Shown: one piece after another, positions 1-8,199 of the stretch
How the letters are laid out: every line of letters begins with the position of its first letter
How positions within the stretch are numbered: position 1 is the stretch's first letter
NCBI GenBank assembly: GCA_964416385.1
Contig: CAYQDW010000002.1
Span: 1-64,000, forward strand
Source: JAUHWL01 sp964416385
Lineage (GTDB): Bacteria; Bacteroidota; Bacteroidia; Flavobacteriales; Schleiferiaceae
Direction: 5' to 3'
DNA: 64,000 nt
Program-made: the position numbers and the translations under genes
The notes under the pieces: generated by a model
Seen by the model: only the letters and a program-made list of their open reading frames with translations
What the model was told of the DNA's origin: nothing
Databases searched by the model: none

Positions 1-37
1 ACGGGAAAAACCGAGTTTGAAATCGATTCTTCCCGTT

Positions 38-433
38 TGGTGGAGCTGCGGGGAGTCGAACCCCGGTCCAAACAAGGAAACCCAATGCCTTCTACATGCT
101 TATTTTGTTATTGATTGTCGGCCAGTAGCCGGGAACAAACACCCCACTATTAGCTTAGTTGCTTTATCTTAACAAGTAACCACAACCTTTACCTGTCCAG
201 TCCGGTTTTACTGCACCCCTGTATCAATCGCCACCTGACTTAGGCTATTGAGGGATGTCCCGCTCACGCACCTGGTGCGCGATTAGCAAAATCTGCAAAC
301 TGCAAGATTAAGCGGCAAGAGCGTAGTTAGTTTCGCCAGTTATTGTGTTGAAACGACCGTTTAACGAGTGGTTGTTTCCGCGCTCGACATGCTTACAAAG
401 ACCTTCATCTTGCTGTCAAAACCAGTCAGCCCC
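38..433 (-). ncRNA. ssrA: Transfer-messenger RNA (tmRNA)
   Basis: This 396-nt RNA rescues stalled ribosomes by adding a degradation tag. Read on the minus strand it begins with GGGGCTGACTGGTTTTGACA, the standard tmRNA 5' end, and finishes with a T-arm and acceptor that end in an encoded CCA (GGGGTTCGACTCCCCGCAGC then TCCACCA). The tag reading frame lies near 311-340 and encodes GETNYALAA followed by TAA, ending in the usual LAA proteolysis signal. The 5' and 3' ends pair as a tRNA-like domain. A Bacteroidota promoter lies just upstream. The identification rests on both ends and the tag; the ends are accurate to within a base or two. Confidence 0.96.
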
Positions 434-451
434 AAAAAAAAAGAACGTGTG

Positions 452-481
452 CAAAGGTAGTTTAACACACTGCAAATGCAA
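452..481 (-). promoter_or_regulatory. Promoter of tmRNA
   Basis: On the minus strand the sequence reads TTG, 19 bases, then TACCTTTG, which is the full Bacteroidota consensus (-33 TTG, -7 TAnnTTTG). The predicted transcription start lies around 445, about a dozen bases before the mature tmRNA 5' end at 433, so a short leader would be trimmed. Confidence 0.8.
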
Positions 482-571
482 TGCCATTTGTTTAATGTTA
501 CCAAAAGATGAACGATAATTTTTTTGAACTAGGGGTTATGGTATTTTCGCGTTTCAAAATCCCCCTGAAAA

Positions 572-1771
572 ATGAAGCTTGGCATCTTGCGCGAAGGTAA
601 ATTTCCACCAGATAAACGCGTTCCTTTTTCACCTGAACAGTGTAAAGTTTTACAGCAAAAATTTGGTGTAAAAGTTGTTGTGCAGCGCAGTCCAATTCGT
701 GCTTTTACAGATCGTGAGTATGAGGATGCCGGCATAGAGGTGAGTGATTCTGTTGATGATTGTAATGTGCTCTTAGGAGTAAAAGAAGTGCCCGTAGAGG
801 CGCTCATTGCCTCTAAAACGTATATGTTCTTTTCGCATACCTTTAAGAAACAACCTTATAATAAAAAGCTTTTACAAGCCATTTTACAAAAACAGATACG
901 CTTAATAGATTACGAATTGCTTACCAATGCACAAGGTACGCGGTTGGTTGCCTTTGGTAGATATGCGGGCATAGTAGGTGCCTTTAATGCCTTACGGGGT
1001 TGGGGTTTGTTGCGGCAAGATTATCAATTAAAGCCGGCACATGAATGCAAAGACAAAGCAGAAATGGAAGCCGAGCTTGATTTGATATCATTTTCTAGCC
1101 CCGTTAAAATTGTTATTACAGGTACCGGTAGGGTGGCGCACGGTGCACGCGAAGTACTAGACCGTGCAGGCATTAAGCGGGTTACGCCAAAAGCATTTTT
1201 AACAGAATCATTCTCTGAGGCTGTATATACAGATTTAAGTCCTTTAGAATATGTACGTAAAATAGATGGTAATGCGTCTTCAAGAGGGGATTTCTATCAG
1301 TTCCCAGAACATTATGAATCAGATTTTTTAAAGTATGCACAAGTTGCAGATTTGTACATAGCCTGTCATTATTGGGCTAATAAGGCGCCATTTATCTTTT
1401 CTAGAGCCGATGCGCGGCTGCAGAACTTTAATATTAAGTTGGTAGCCGATGTGAGTTGTGATATTGATGGTCCGGTTGCTTGCACCTTACGGCCTAGTGC
1501 CATTGATGCACCTTTTTACGGGTATGACCCGATGGCAGAATCGGAGGTTCCATTTGGTGCCGAGGGTAGCATTGGTGTAATGGCTGTAGATAATTTACCA
1601 TGTGAACTGCCACGCGATGCCAGTGTAGATTTTGGTGATGCCTTGATCCAAAATGTGATGCCCCATTTTTTTAATGGAGATGTAGAAGGTGTTTTAGTCC
1701 GGGCAACAGAAACCGAAAATGGTAAACTAACGCCACAATTTGCGTACCTTCAAGACTTTGTAGATGGCTAA
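572..1771 (+). CDS. Saccharopine/alanine dehydrogenase-like NAD(P)-dependent oxidoreductase
   Basis: This 399-residue protein resembles the AlaDh/PNT superfamily members related to lysine-forming saccharopine dehydrogenase. The N-terminal part (MKLGILREGKFPPDKRVPFS) has the substrate-domain form of that family, and a nucleotide-binding segment with GTGRVAHGAREVL lies near residues 185-197. A downstream stretch VADVSCDIDGP around residue 300 is also typical. Homologues in Bacteroidota are usually annotated as NAD(P)-dependent oxidoreductases without a proven substrate, so the exact reaction is not claimed. A -7-like element TATTTTCGC sits 21 bases before the ATG. The stop is two bases before meaB, which suggests co-transcription. 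Confidence 0.8.
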   Translation: MKLGILREGKFPPDKRVPFSPEQCKVLQQKFGVKVVVQRSPIRAFTDREYEDAGIEVSDSVDDCNVLLGVKEVPVEALIASKTYMFFSHTFKKQPYNKKLLQAILQKQIRLIDYELLTNAQGTRLVAFGRYAGIVGAFNALRGWGLLRQDYQLKPAHECKDKAEMEAELDLISFSSPVKIVITGTGRVAHGAREVLDRAGIKRVTPKAFLTESFSEAVYTDLSPLEYVRKIDGNASSRGDFYQFPEHYESDFLKYAQVADLYIACHYWANKAPFIFSRADARLQNFNIKLVADVSCDIDGPVACTLRPSAIDAPFYGYDPMAESEVPFGAEGSIGVMAVDNLPCELPRDASVDFGDALIQNVMPHFFNGDVEGVLVRATETENGKLTPQFAYLQDFVDG

Positions 1772-1773
1772 TC

Positions 1774-2853
1774 ATGAAAAAATCGCCTAAAAAAACAGCG
1801 CTTTCTATTCAACCTGGTGTTGGCGATACACCAACTATAAATCCTACTCTACAAAATAATCTTGCACGTGCTACAAAGCTCTCTGTAGATGATTATGTTA
1901 CCGGCATTACCGCAGGCAATAGGGCTGTTTTAAGCAGGGCCATAACGTTAATAGAAAGCACTTTAACTGAGCATCAGCACATGGCTGAGGCAGTAATTAA
2001 TGCCTGTTTGCCGTTTTCAGGTAAAAGTATCCGCGTAGGTATTACTGGTATTCCTGGAGTTGGTAAGAGCACCTTTATTGAATCTTTTGGAATGCATTTA
2101 ATTTCTGCAGCACAAAAAAAAGTTGCAGTTCTGGCCGTAGACCCAAGTAGCCAGAAAACCAAGGGGAGCATTATGGGTGATAAAACCCGCATGGAAACCT
2201 TAGCACAACAAGAAAATGCGTTTATCCGTCCTAGCCCTAGTGCCGGAAGTTTGGGTGGCGTAGCCAGAAAAACCCGAGAAACCGCCATCTTATGCGAAGC
2301 AGCCGGTTTTGATGTAATTCTAATTGAAACTGTTGGGGTAGGCCAGAGCGAAACGGCTGTAAATAGCATGGTAGATTATTTTATGCTGTTGTTATTACCC
2401 GGTGCCGGGGATGAGTTACAAGGCATTAAACGAGGCATTATGGAAATGGCCGATGGCATTGTTATAAATAAGGCCGATGGCGATAACTTAAAGCGGGCAG
2501 AAATAGCCGCAGCTGATGTAAGACGTGCCATTCAGCTTTTTCCGGCTGACCCGCGCGGATGGCAAGTTCCTGTAAATACATGTTCAAGTCTTGAGCATAA
2601 TGGTATAGATACCTTGTGGTTAAATATTGAAAGGTTTTATCGCCATATGCAAATTAAAGGTCACTTTGATGCCACACGCCAAGAACAAGCGGCCTGGTGG
2701 TTGCGCGAAAGTATAACAGAGGCTTTGTTACAAGCCTTCCACAGCAATAAGGCCGTTGCCGCCCGCTATGCAGAATTAGAGGCGGATATAAAAGCGCATC
2801 GGCTTAGCCCATTTACAGCATCTAGAGAATTACTGTCACTTTTCTTGAAATGA
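1774..2853 (+). CDS. meaB: Methylmalonyl-CoA mutase-associated GTPase MeaB (ArgK family)
   Basis: A 359-residue G3E-type GTPase that protects and reloads adenosylcobalamin-dependent methylmalonyl-CoA mutase. The Walker A loop GIPGVGKST is at residues 92-100. The switch region with VDPSSQKTKGSIMGDKTRM follows near 120-140, and NKADGDN near 230 serves as the guanine-specificity motif. Length and motif order match MeaB/ArgK. The gene follows the oxidoreductase by two bases. No mutase subunit is encoded in this window, so the client enzyme must lie elsewhere. The gene is read as full length with an ATG start. Confidence 0.93.
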   Translation: MKKSPKKTALSIQPGVGDTPTINPTLQNNLARATKLSVDDYVTGITAGNRAVLSRAITLIESTLTEHQHMAEAVINACLPFSGKSIRVGITGIPGVGKSTFIESFGMHLISAAQKKVAVLAVDPSSQKTKGSIMGDKTRMETLAQQENAFIRPSPSAGSLGGVARKTRETAILCEAAGFDVILIETVGVGQSETAVNSMVDYFMLLLLPGAGDELQGIKRGIMEMADGIVINKADGDNLKRAEIAAADVRRAIQLFPADPRGWQVPVNTCSSLEHNGIDTLWLNIERFYRHMQIKGHFDATRQEQAAWWLRESITEALLQAFHSNKAVAARYAELEADIKAHRLSPFTASRELLSLFLK

Positions 2854-2977
2854 CCGCAGAACCTCTCCTCTAAAAAGGGTGAAACTTGTCTTTCTTTAAT
2901 TTCATAATCTCGCTCCCCCAAAACCCGCCATTTGGCTTAACTTCGAGCATCAAAAATTACCCTTTAAATTTTCGCCT

Positions 2978-3628
2978 GTGCAAATTGTCAACTTTTCAGA
3001 ATCGCCCTCGCTAATTACGCATTACATGGCACAGCTACGCGATGTAAACATTCAGCAAGATCGCATGCGCTTTCGTAAAAATATAGAGCGTATTAGTTTT
3101 TGTATGGCGTATGAATTAAGCAAGTATTTGCGTTTTAAAGACCTAGAGGTACATTCGCCTTTGGCAAAAACACAAGCGCAAGTGCTGGCAGAGAAACCCG
3201 TTATTGCCTTTGTTTTACGTGCTGGCTTGGCCATGCACAGCGGATTTTTAGAAGCTTTTGATGATGCTGATCACTGTTTCATATCTGCATACCGTGATGA
3301 GGGAAATGCGGCCTCTATCAAAGCTCATATTGAGTATTTAGCCAGTCCAGACCTAACTGGGCGCACGGTATTATTGGTAGACCCAATGCTGGCTACCGGT
3401 AGCAGTTTGGTTGGTGGATACGCAGCCTTATTAGAAAGAGGAGAACCCAAAGCTTTGCATGTGGCCTGTATTGTAGCTGCACCAGAAGGACTAGCCGTTA
3501 TTGCCCAACAAATGCCTGCGGTTAATACACTTTGGGCTGCTTCTATTGATAATGGCTTAAATGAACATGCGTATATCGTTCCTGGTTTAGGAGATGCTGG
3601 CGACCTTGCTTTTGGGGTAAAAATTTAA
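2978..3628 (+). CDS. upp: Uracil phosphoribosyltransferase
   Basis: This enzyme converts uracil and PRPP to UMP in pyrimidine salvage. The 216-residue protein has the PRPP-binding loop VDPMLATGSS near residues 134-143 and the C-terminal uracil-binding region IVPGLGDAGDLAFG. Translation is predicted from GTG at 2978 because the next residues (MQIVNFSESPS) match the normal N-terminus of Bacteroidota Upp. It stands alone, with 124 bases behind it after meaB. A nucleotidase that acts on pyrimidine nucleotides follows, which fits a loose functional link. Confidence 0.94.
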   Translation: MQIVNFSESPSLITHYMAQLRDVNIQQDRMRFRKNIERISFCMAYELSKYLRFKDLEVHSPLAKTQAQVLAEKPVIAFVLRAGLAMHSGFLEAFDDADHCFISAYRDEGNAASIKAHIEYLASPDLTGRTVLLVDPMLATGSSLVGGYAALLERGEPKALHVACIVAAPEGLAVIAQQMPAVNTLWAASIDNGLNEHAYIVPGLGDAGDLAFGVKI

Positions 3629-3708
3629 AATCTATCATTAATAATTTAAAAGCCTCCGTTGATCAAATCATAACCTAATGAGTAGTACCCAATTTTAAAT
3701 TTTACATT

Positions 3709-4410
3709 TTGAATCTTAAATCATACAAACACCTCTTCTTTGACCTTGACCACACCCTTTGGGATTTTGAACGCAATAGTCGTGAAACCCTAGAAGAGTT
3801 GTTTGAGATTTACAGCCTTAAGCAATACGGTATAAATGCATTTGAAGATTTCTTGACCATTTACAAACAGGTTAACGATGAAAAATGGGATTTGTATAGA
3901 AAAGGTCTCCTCACAAAAGCTACACTCCGCGCTACACGGTTTTATGACACCCTACTGCGGTTTGAAGTAGATCATCCAGAATTGGCTGCTGAAATTGATC
4001 ACGAATATATTTCGCGCTCACCGCATAAAACCAACCTCTTTCCACACGCCATTGAAGTTTTGGGATACCTCTCTGAAAAATATCAGTTGCACATTATTAC
4101 TAATGGTTTTTCAGAAGTGCAAGACATAAAAATCACCAAAAGTGGATTGCAGCCGTTTTTTACGCACCGGATTACTTCAGAGACCGTTGGCGTAAATAAA
4201 CCCGACCCCGTAATTTTTAGACATGCTTTAAAATTAGCTGGTGCCAAACGCACGGAGAGCATAATGATTGGGGATAATTTAGATGTGGACATCATTGGTG
4301 CACGTAGGGTAGGTCTAGACCAAGTCTATTTTAACCCAGATAAAAAGGCACATGGCGAAAAGGTGACGTTTGAGATTTTGAATTTATCAGAACTGAAATC
4401 ATTCCTCTGA
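3709..4410 (+). CDS. yjjG: YjjG-family noncanonical pyrimidine nucleotidase (HAD hydrolase)
   Basis: A 233-residue haloacid-dehalogenase-fold phosphatase. Motif I is FDLDHTLWD (nucleophile Asp12, acid/base Asp14), motif II is the threonine in IITNGFSE near residue 131, motif III is the lysine in GVNKPDP, and motif IV is MIGDNLDVDIIGA. The DLDHTLWD form and size match the YjjG family, which dephosphorylates noncanonical pyrimidine nucleotides. The predicted start is TTG at 3709, since no ATG lies before the essential motif I. Placement after upp is consistent with pyrimidine housekeeping, but the substrate is inferred from family only. Confidence 0.85.
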   Translation: MNLKSYKHLFFDLDHTLWDFERNSRETLEELFEIYSLKQYGINAFEDFLTIYKQVNDEKWDLYRKGLLTKATLRATRFYDTLLRFEVDHPELAAEIDHEYISRSPHKTNLFPHAIEVLGYLSEKYQLHIITNGFSEVQDIKITKSGLQPFFTHRITSETVGVNKPDPVIFRHALKLAGAKRTESIMIGDNLDVDIIGARRVGLDQVYFNPDKKAHGEKVTFEILNLSELKSFL

Positions 4411-4722
4411 TGAAATGAGCAAAGTAGGCAAGATTTACGTCTTTCCTAGTGGTTTGCCATTCCCGTTTCCAATCATTATTTTGGGTATGCGTTGATTTTT
4501 CTGGGTATTAGTTTTTATTGTCAGGCGGCCGAGTTTATTCTTGAAGAAAACAAATGCGTGTTCACGCATCAATTGCCGGGGTTCACTATGGTAAATGCTA
4601 CAACCTCTAATATTTTGTCTTTACAGCAATTGTGCAGAAAAATCAGCAGAACGAATCTACAGTTTGATTATGCAAATTTCTGAGCTCAAAGTAATGAAGT
4701 TCTTATTTATCTTTCCACCACC
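4411..4722. other. Intergenic region without a confident gene
   Basis: These 312 bases separate the YjjG-like gene from the DUF2851 gene. A 63-codon open frame with a TTG start (4492-4683) and a 26-codon frame at 4414 exist, but neither resembles a known protein and neither has a supporting start signal. A small dyad, ATGCGTG-TT-CACGCAT, occurs at 4554-4569. No promoter matching the full consensus was found. Confidence 0.4.
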
Positions 4723-5988
4723 ATGACCGAAGATTACCTACACCATATCTGGAAACACCGCTTATACGATGCCACAGGGTTAAAAACCACTGATGGGCAA
4801 GCCCTCACAATCATCCAAAATGGCGCGCATAACCCCAATGCCGGACCCGATTTTTTAGAAGCGCGCCTAAAAATAGGCGAGGAGAAATGGGCCGGGCACA
4901 TTGAGTTGCATGTACGCAGCAGCGACTGGAATAAGCATAATCACCAAAATGATAAGGCCTACAACAACGTGGTTTTGCATGTGGTTTATGAGGATGATGC
5001 TCAGGTCTTTCGTGAAAGCGGTACCGCTATTCCCACTTTGCAATTAAAAGGTCGTTTTGATGAGTTGGGCTATTGGCACTACGAGCAGTTCATCAGCAAC
5101 AAGCGCTTTCTGGCTTGCGAAAATCTACTTCAAACCGTTGATTACATCCACCATGAAAATATGCTTAACCGCGTATTAATTGCACGTTTTGAAGAAAAAT
5201 CACAAATGATTTTACAGATCTATAGTGCTAGTGGTAATGATTGGAACGAAACTTTCTATCATATGTTGATGTATGCTTTCGGTCTAAAAATTAACGCAGA
5301 AGCCATGCGTGTTTTAGCATCGCGCGTGCCCATGCGTTTACTGCGCAAGCATAGTGGCAATCAAGCGCAAATAGAAGCACTGTTGCTAGGCACTGCCGGT
5401 TTACTTAAAGTTGTAGACAGTTATAGTGAGTCGCTCATACAGGAGTATTCTTTTTTGCGGCATAAATATGCCCTTGCACCCATGTCTGCAACACATTTTA
5501 AATTTGCCAGACTGCGGCCGATATCTTTTCCAACCATTCGCCTTGCACAGCTAAGCGGCATTTTTGCACATCAATCTGACTTATTTAGGTTGTGTGTAGA
5601 AAGTAAAAACAGTGATGCTATTAAAGCCGCCCTGCAAATTGAACCGCATAGCTATTGGAAAACACACTACACCTTTGGTAAAGCTAGCGCGCCTAAAACC
5701 AAACAACCCGCAGCTGGCCTAATTAATTTGGTGATGATTAATGCGGTGGTGCCCACACTTTTTACCTATGCAAAAACCATTGGCAACCAAGCGTTGCAAC
5801 AACAAGCTCTTGATTGGCTCTATACACTTCCCCCAGAAAAAAACAGCATTATTAGCAATTTACGGCAGGCTGGTTTTAATATGAAAAGTGCCTATCAAAC
5901 CCAAGCGGGCCTACAATTGTACCGCACCTTTTGCAGGCAGCGAAAATGTTTAACTTGCACCATTGGAGTAAAGCTCTTGCGTTCATGA
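4723..5988 (+). CDS. DUF2851 family protein
   Basis: A 421-residue protein of the DUF2851 family, which is largely restricted to Bacteroidota and has no established function. The N-terminal block MTEDYLHHIWKHRLYD, followed by HNPNAGPDF and the HIELHVRSSDWNKH segment near residues 55-75, is diagnostic. No signal peptide or membrane segment is seen, so it is likely cytoplasmic. The C-terminus holds several cysteines (CRQRKCLTC), a feature often seen at the end of this family and possibly metal-binding. Its stop codon overlaps the next start as ATGA, so the next gene is translationally coupled. Confidence 0.85.
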   Translation: MTEDYLHHIWKHRLYDATGLKTTDGQALTIIQNGAHNPNAGPDFLEARLKIGEEKWAGHIELHVRSSDWNKHNHQNDKAYNNVVLHVVYEDDAQVFRESGTAIPTLQLKGRFDELGYWHYEQFISNKRFLACENLLQTVDYIHHENMLNRVLIARFEEKSQMILQIYSASGNDWNETFYHMLMYAFGLKINAEAMRVLASRVPMRLLRKHSGNQAQIEALLLGTAGLLKVVDSYSESLIQEYSFLRHKYALAPMSATHFKFARLRPISFPTIRLAQLSGIFAHQSDLFRLCVESKNSDAIKAALQIEPHSYWKTHYTFGKASAPKTKQPAAGLINLVMINAVVPTLFTYAKTIGNQALQQQALDWLYTLPPEKNSIISNLRQAGFNMKSAYQTQAGLQLYRTFCRQRKCLTCTIGVKLLRS

Positions 5989-6215
5989 AATACATCTACA
6001 AACATTCTCGCGCTTTTTTTGAAACACGTGGTTATGAAGTCTGCTCTAGGTTAGGAGACCGCATGGGTATAAAAGCCTCTAGAATTAGACTTTTCTTTAT
6101 TTACATGTCATTCATGACGTTTGGTTCGCCATTGCTTATTTACTTTGCCTTGGCATTTATTATAGATATAAAAGATTATATCAATAGCCGTAGAACCTCT
6201 GTTTTTGATCTTTAA
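5985..6215 (+). CDS. PspC domain membrane protein
   Basis: A 76-residue small protein with the PspC fold: an amphipathic start, then RLGDRMGIKASRIRLFFIY followed by one long hydrophobic segment (about residues 37-60). PspC domains occur in membrane-stress regulators and in many uncharacterised Bacteroidota membrane proteins. The ATG at 5985 was chosen because it overlaps the stop of the DUF2851 gene (ATGA) and begins just before the conserved domain; a longer frame from 5931 would run into coding sequence of the neighbour. The potassium channel gene starts three bases later, so the two are probably expressed together. Confidence 0.78.
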   Translation: MKYIYKHSRAFFETRGYEVCSRLGDRMGIKASRIRLFFIYMSFMTFGSPLLIYFALAFIIDIKDYINSRRTSVFDL

Positions 6216-6218
6216 TCG

Positions 6219-7223
6219 GTGAATCCGTTACACGCATTACGTACAATTATCTATGTGCTAACCGGTATTTTGGTACTCGGTACTGCTGGGTATATGTTGC
6301 TCGAAGACTTTTCTTTACTCGAAGCACTATACCAAACTGTAATAACAGTGAGCACTGTTGGTTTTGGAGAAGTTCATGCCTTTAACGGTGCCGGAAAGAT
6401 TTTTACCATGCTTTTAATTATTACGAGCATTGGTACATTCGCTTTTGGGTTTACCCGTATTGCACAAATTCTTTTAGATGGTAGTTTGCAGTCATATTTT
6501 AAATTCGTCCGTGTGAAAGAAAAAATCAACAAACTAGAAAATCACATAATTATTTGTGGCTATGGGCGCAATGGCAAACAGGCTGCAGCTAAAATTAAGG
6601 CGTACAAGCAACCTTTTGTTGTTATAGATCATAATTTAAAACACCTTGAAGAAGGCATTATTCAAGACCCATCACTTTTATACATACAGGGCGATGCTAC
6701 CCAAGATACCATTTTAGAGGCAGCTGGCGTTACGCGAGCCAAGGCCCTTATTTCTGCCTTGCATGAAGATGCAGATAATCTCTTTGTAGTGGTAAGCGCC
6801 CGGCAACTCAACAAAACAATGCGTATTGTAAGTCGTGCTAACCAAAGCAGTACAGAGCGCAAACTAATAGCTGCAGGGGCTAATTATACAGTATCACCCA
6901 ATCTTGTAGGTGGTGCACATTTGGCCCATAACCTCATGAAACCAGATGTTGTTGAGTTTTTAGACTTGTTGGATGTTGGCGGTACATCGGCACAAAATAT
7001 TGAAGAAATATTGGTAAGCGATTTGCCAGACAGTTCACAAGCCAATATGTTAAAAGATTTAGACATTAGAAAGCGCACTGGTTGTAATATTATAGGTTTT
7101 AAAGACCATAATGGCGAATATGTGATTAACCCAGAACCTGAACATCGCCTTAAATCAAATTCAAAATTATTTGTTCTGGGTAGTGAAGAGCAGATTAGAA
7201 AACTCCGTGAGCTAATCGGCTAA
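6219..7223 (+). CDS. Two-TM potassium channel with RCK (TrkA-N/TrkA-C) domains
   Basis: A 334-residue MthK-type potassium channel. Two membrane helices (about residues 8-28 and 58-80) flank a pore loop with the selectivity filter TVGFGE at 46-51. A Rossmann-type RCK_N domain follows, with IIICGYGRNGKQAA near residue 114, and a C-terminal RCK_C domain completes the protein. The filter has GFGE instead of the more common GYGD, a change tolerated in many prokaryotic channels. The start is GTG at 6219. It sits three bases after the small PspC gene and 14 bases before the RfbD-like gene, suggesting one transcript. Confidence 0.9.
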   Translation: MNPLHALRTIIYVLTGILVLGTAGYMLLEDFSLLEALYQTVITVSTVGFGEVHAFNGAGKIFTMLLIITSIGTFAFGFTRIAQILLDGSLQSYFKFVRVKEKINKLENHIIICGYGRNGKQAAAKIKAYKQPFVVIDHNLKHLEEGIIQDPSLLYIQGDATQDTILEAAGVTRAKALISALHEDADNLFVVVSARQLNKTMRIVSRANQSSTERKLIAAGANYTVSPNLVGGAHLAHNLMKPDVVEFLDLLDVGGTSAQNIEEILVSDLPDSSQANMLKDLDIRKRTGCNIIGFKDHNGEYVINPEPEHRLKSNSKLFVLGSEEQIRKLRELIG

Positions 7224-7237
7224 ACCAATAACATTAA

Positions 7238-8158
7238 ATGAAAAAAAGAATATTAATTACCGGCAGCAATGGTCTGCTTGGTCAGAAAATAGTGTTCAAC
7301 TACAAATCAGACCCGAGGGTAGATTTAATAGCCACCGCGCGGGGCGAAAATAGAATGCATGATCAACAAGGATATACGTATGTATCTCTTGATATTACTG
7401 ATCGTGATGCTATTATGAAGGTATTTGAACAGTACCAGCCCGAAGCCGTAATCCATACCGCGGCCATGACCAATGTTGATGAATGTGAGCTGAATCATGA
7501 AGCATGTGACTTGCTAAATGTTACGGCCGTTGGTTACTTGGCAGAGGCCTGTAATAAGTTTAATATTCATCTTATACACCTTAGTACCGATTTTATTTTT
7601 GATGGTAAAAATGGGCCCTACCGAGAAGATGACAAACCAAATCCGCTGAGCTATTATGGGCACAGCAAGCTAAAAAGTGAACAAATAGTAATGGGTTGTA
7701 GTTGCCCGTGGAGTATAGTGCGTACCGTTTTGGTAATTGGTATTACAGAGGGTATGAGCAGGAGCAATATTGTGCTTTGGGCTAAAGCCGCCCTTTTAGC
7801 GGGAAAAGAAATAACCGTGGTAGATGACCAATTTAGAACACCTACACTGGCAGAAGATTTAGCAGATGGCTGTATGGCTATTGCCCTAAAAGAATCAACC
7901 GGTATCTATAACATTTCTGGAAAAGACTTTATGAGTATCATAGAGCTCGTGCGGCATGTTGCAGATCATTGGCAGCTCAACAAAGATTTGATTAAACCGG
8001 TTTCGTCTACAACTTTACAACAGCCTGCCAAACGCCCGCCAATTACGGGTTTTCAGTTAGAAAAGGCCATGAGCGCACTGGCATATAATCCGCATACATT
8101 TAAAGAAGCTTTAGAAATTATAGATCAACAAATACAAGCCCACGAGAAAAATGCGTAG
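7238..8158 (+). CDS. RfbD-like NAD(P)-dependent sugar-nucleotide reductase (SDR)
   Basis: A 306-residue extended short-chain dehydrogenase resembling dTDP-4-dehydrorhamnose reductase. The nucleotide-binding loop is GSNGLLGQK near residues 9-17, LSTDFIFDGKNGPYRE near 115-130 is characteristic of RfbD-like proteins, and the catalytic Tyr140-Gly-His-Ser-Lys144 pair is intact. The gene is not next to other rhamnose genes, so the sugar substrate is uncertain; many Bacteroidota carry such stand-alone homologues. It lies 14 bases after the channel gene. A -7-like TATTTTCGG (8174-8182) begins after its stop and probably drives the transporter downstream. Confidence 0.82.
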   Translation: MKKRILITGSNGLLGQKIVFNYKSDPRVDLIATARGENRMHDQQGYTYVSLDITDRDAIMKVFEQYQPEAVIHTAAMTNVDECELNHEACDLLNVTAVGYLAEACNKFNIHLIHLSTDFIFDGKNGPYREDDKPNPLSYYGHSKLKSEQIVMGCSCPWSIVRTVLVIGITEGMSRSNIVLWAKAALLAGKEITVVDDQFRTPTLAEDLADGCMAIALKESTGIYNISGKDFMSIIELVRHVADHWQLNKDLIKPVSSTTLQQPAKRPPITGFQLEKAMSALAYNPHTFKEALEIIDQQIQAHEKNA

Positions 8159-8199
8159 CAGTTAGTATTTTTCTATTTTCGGCAATCAAACACCAAATA

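Noticed and set aside
1..37. ACGGGAA/TTCCCGT inverted repeat as the tmRNA terminator
   Set aside because: The loop is 22 bases and no T-run follows on the minus strand, so termination is not supported; left unannotated.
2961..2978. AAATTTTCGCC as the -7 element of a leaderless upp transcript
   Set aside because: The TA of the element is not at the right distance from TTCG, and the family start is only two bases away; too weak to claim.
4492..4683. 63-codon frame with a TTG start in the 4.4-4.7 kb gap
   Set aside because: No recognisable similarity, no start signal, and the composition is not clearly coding; left as an intergenic note.
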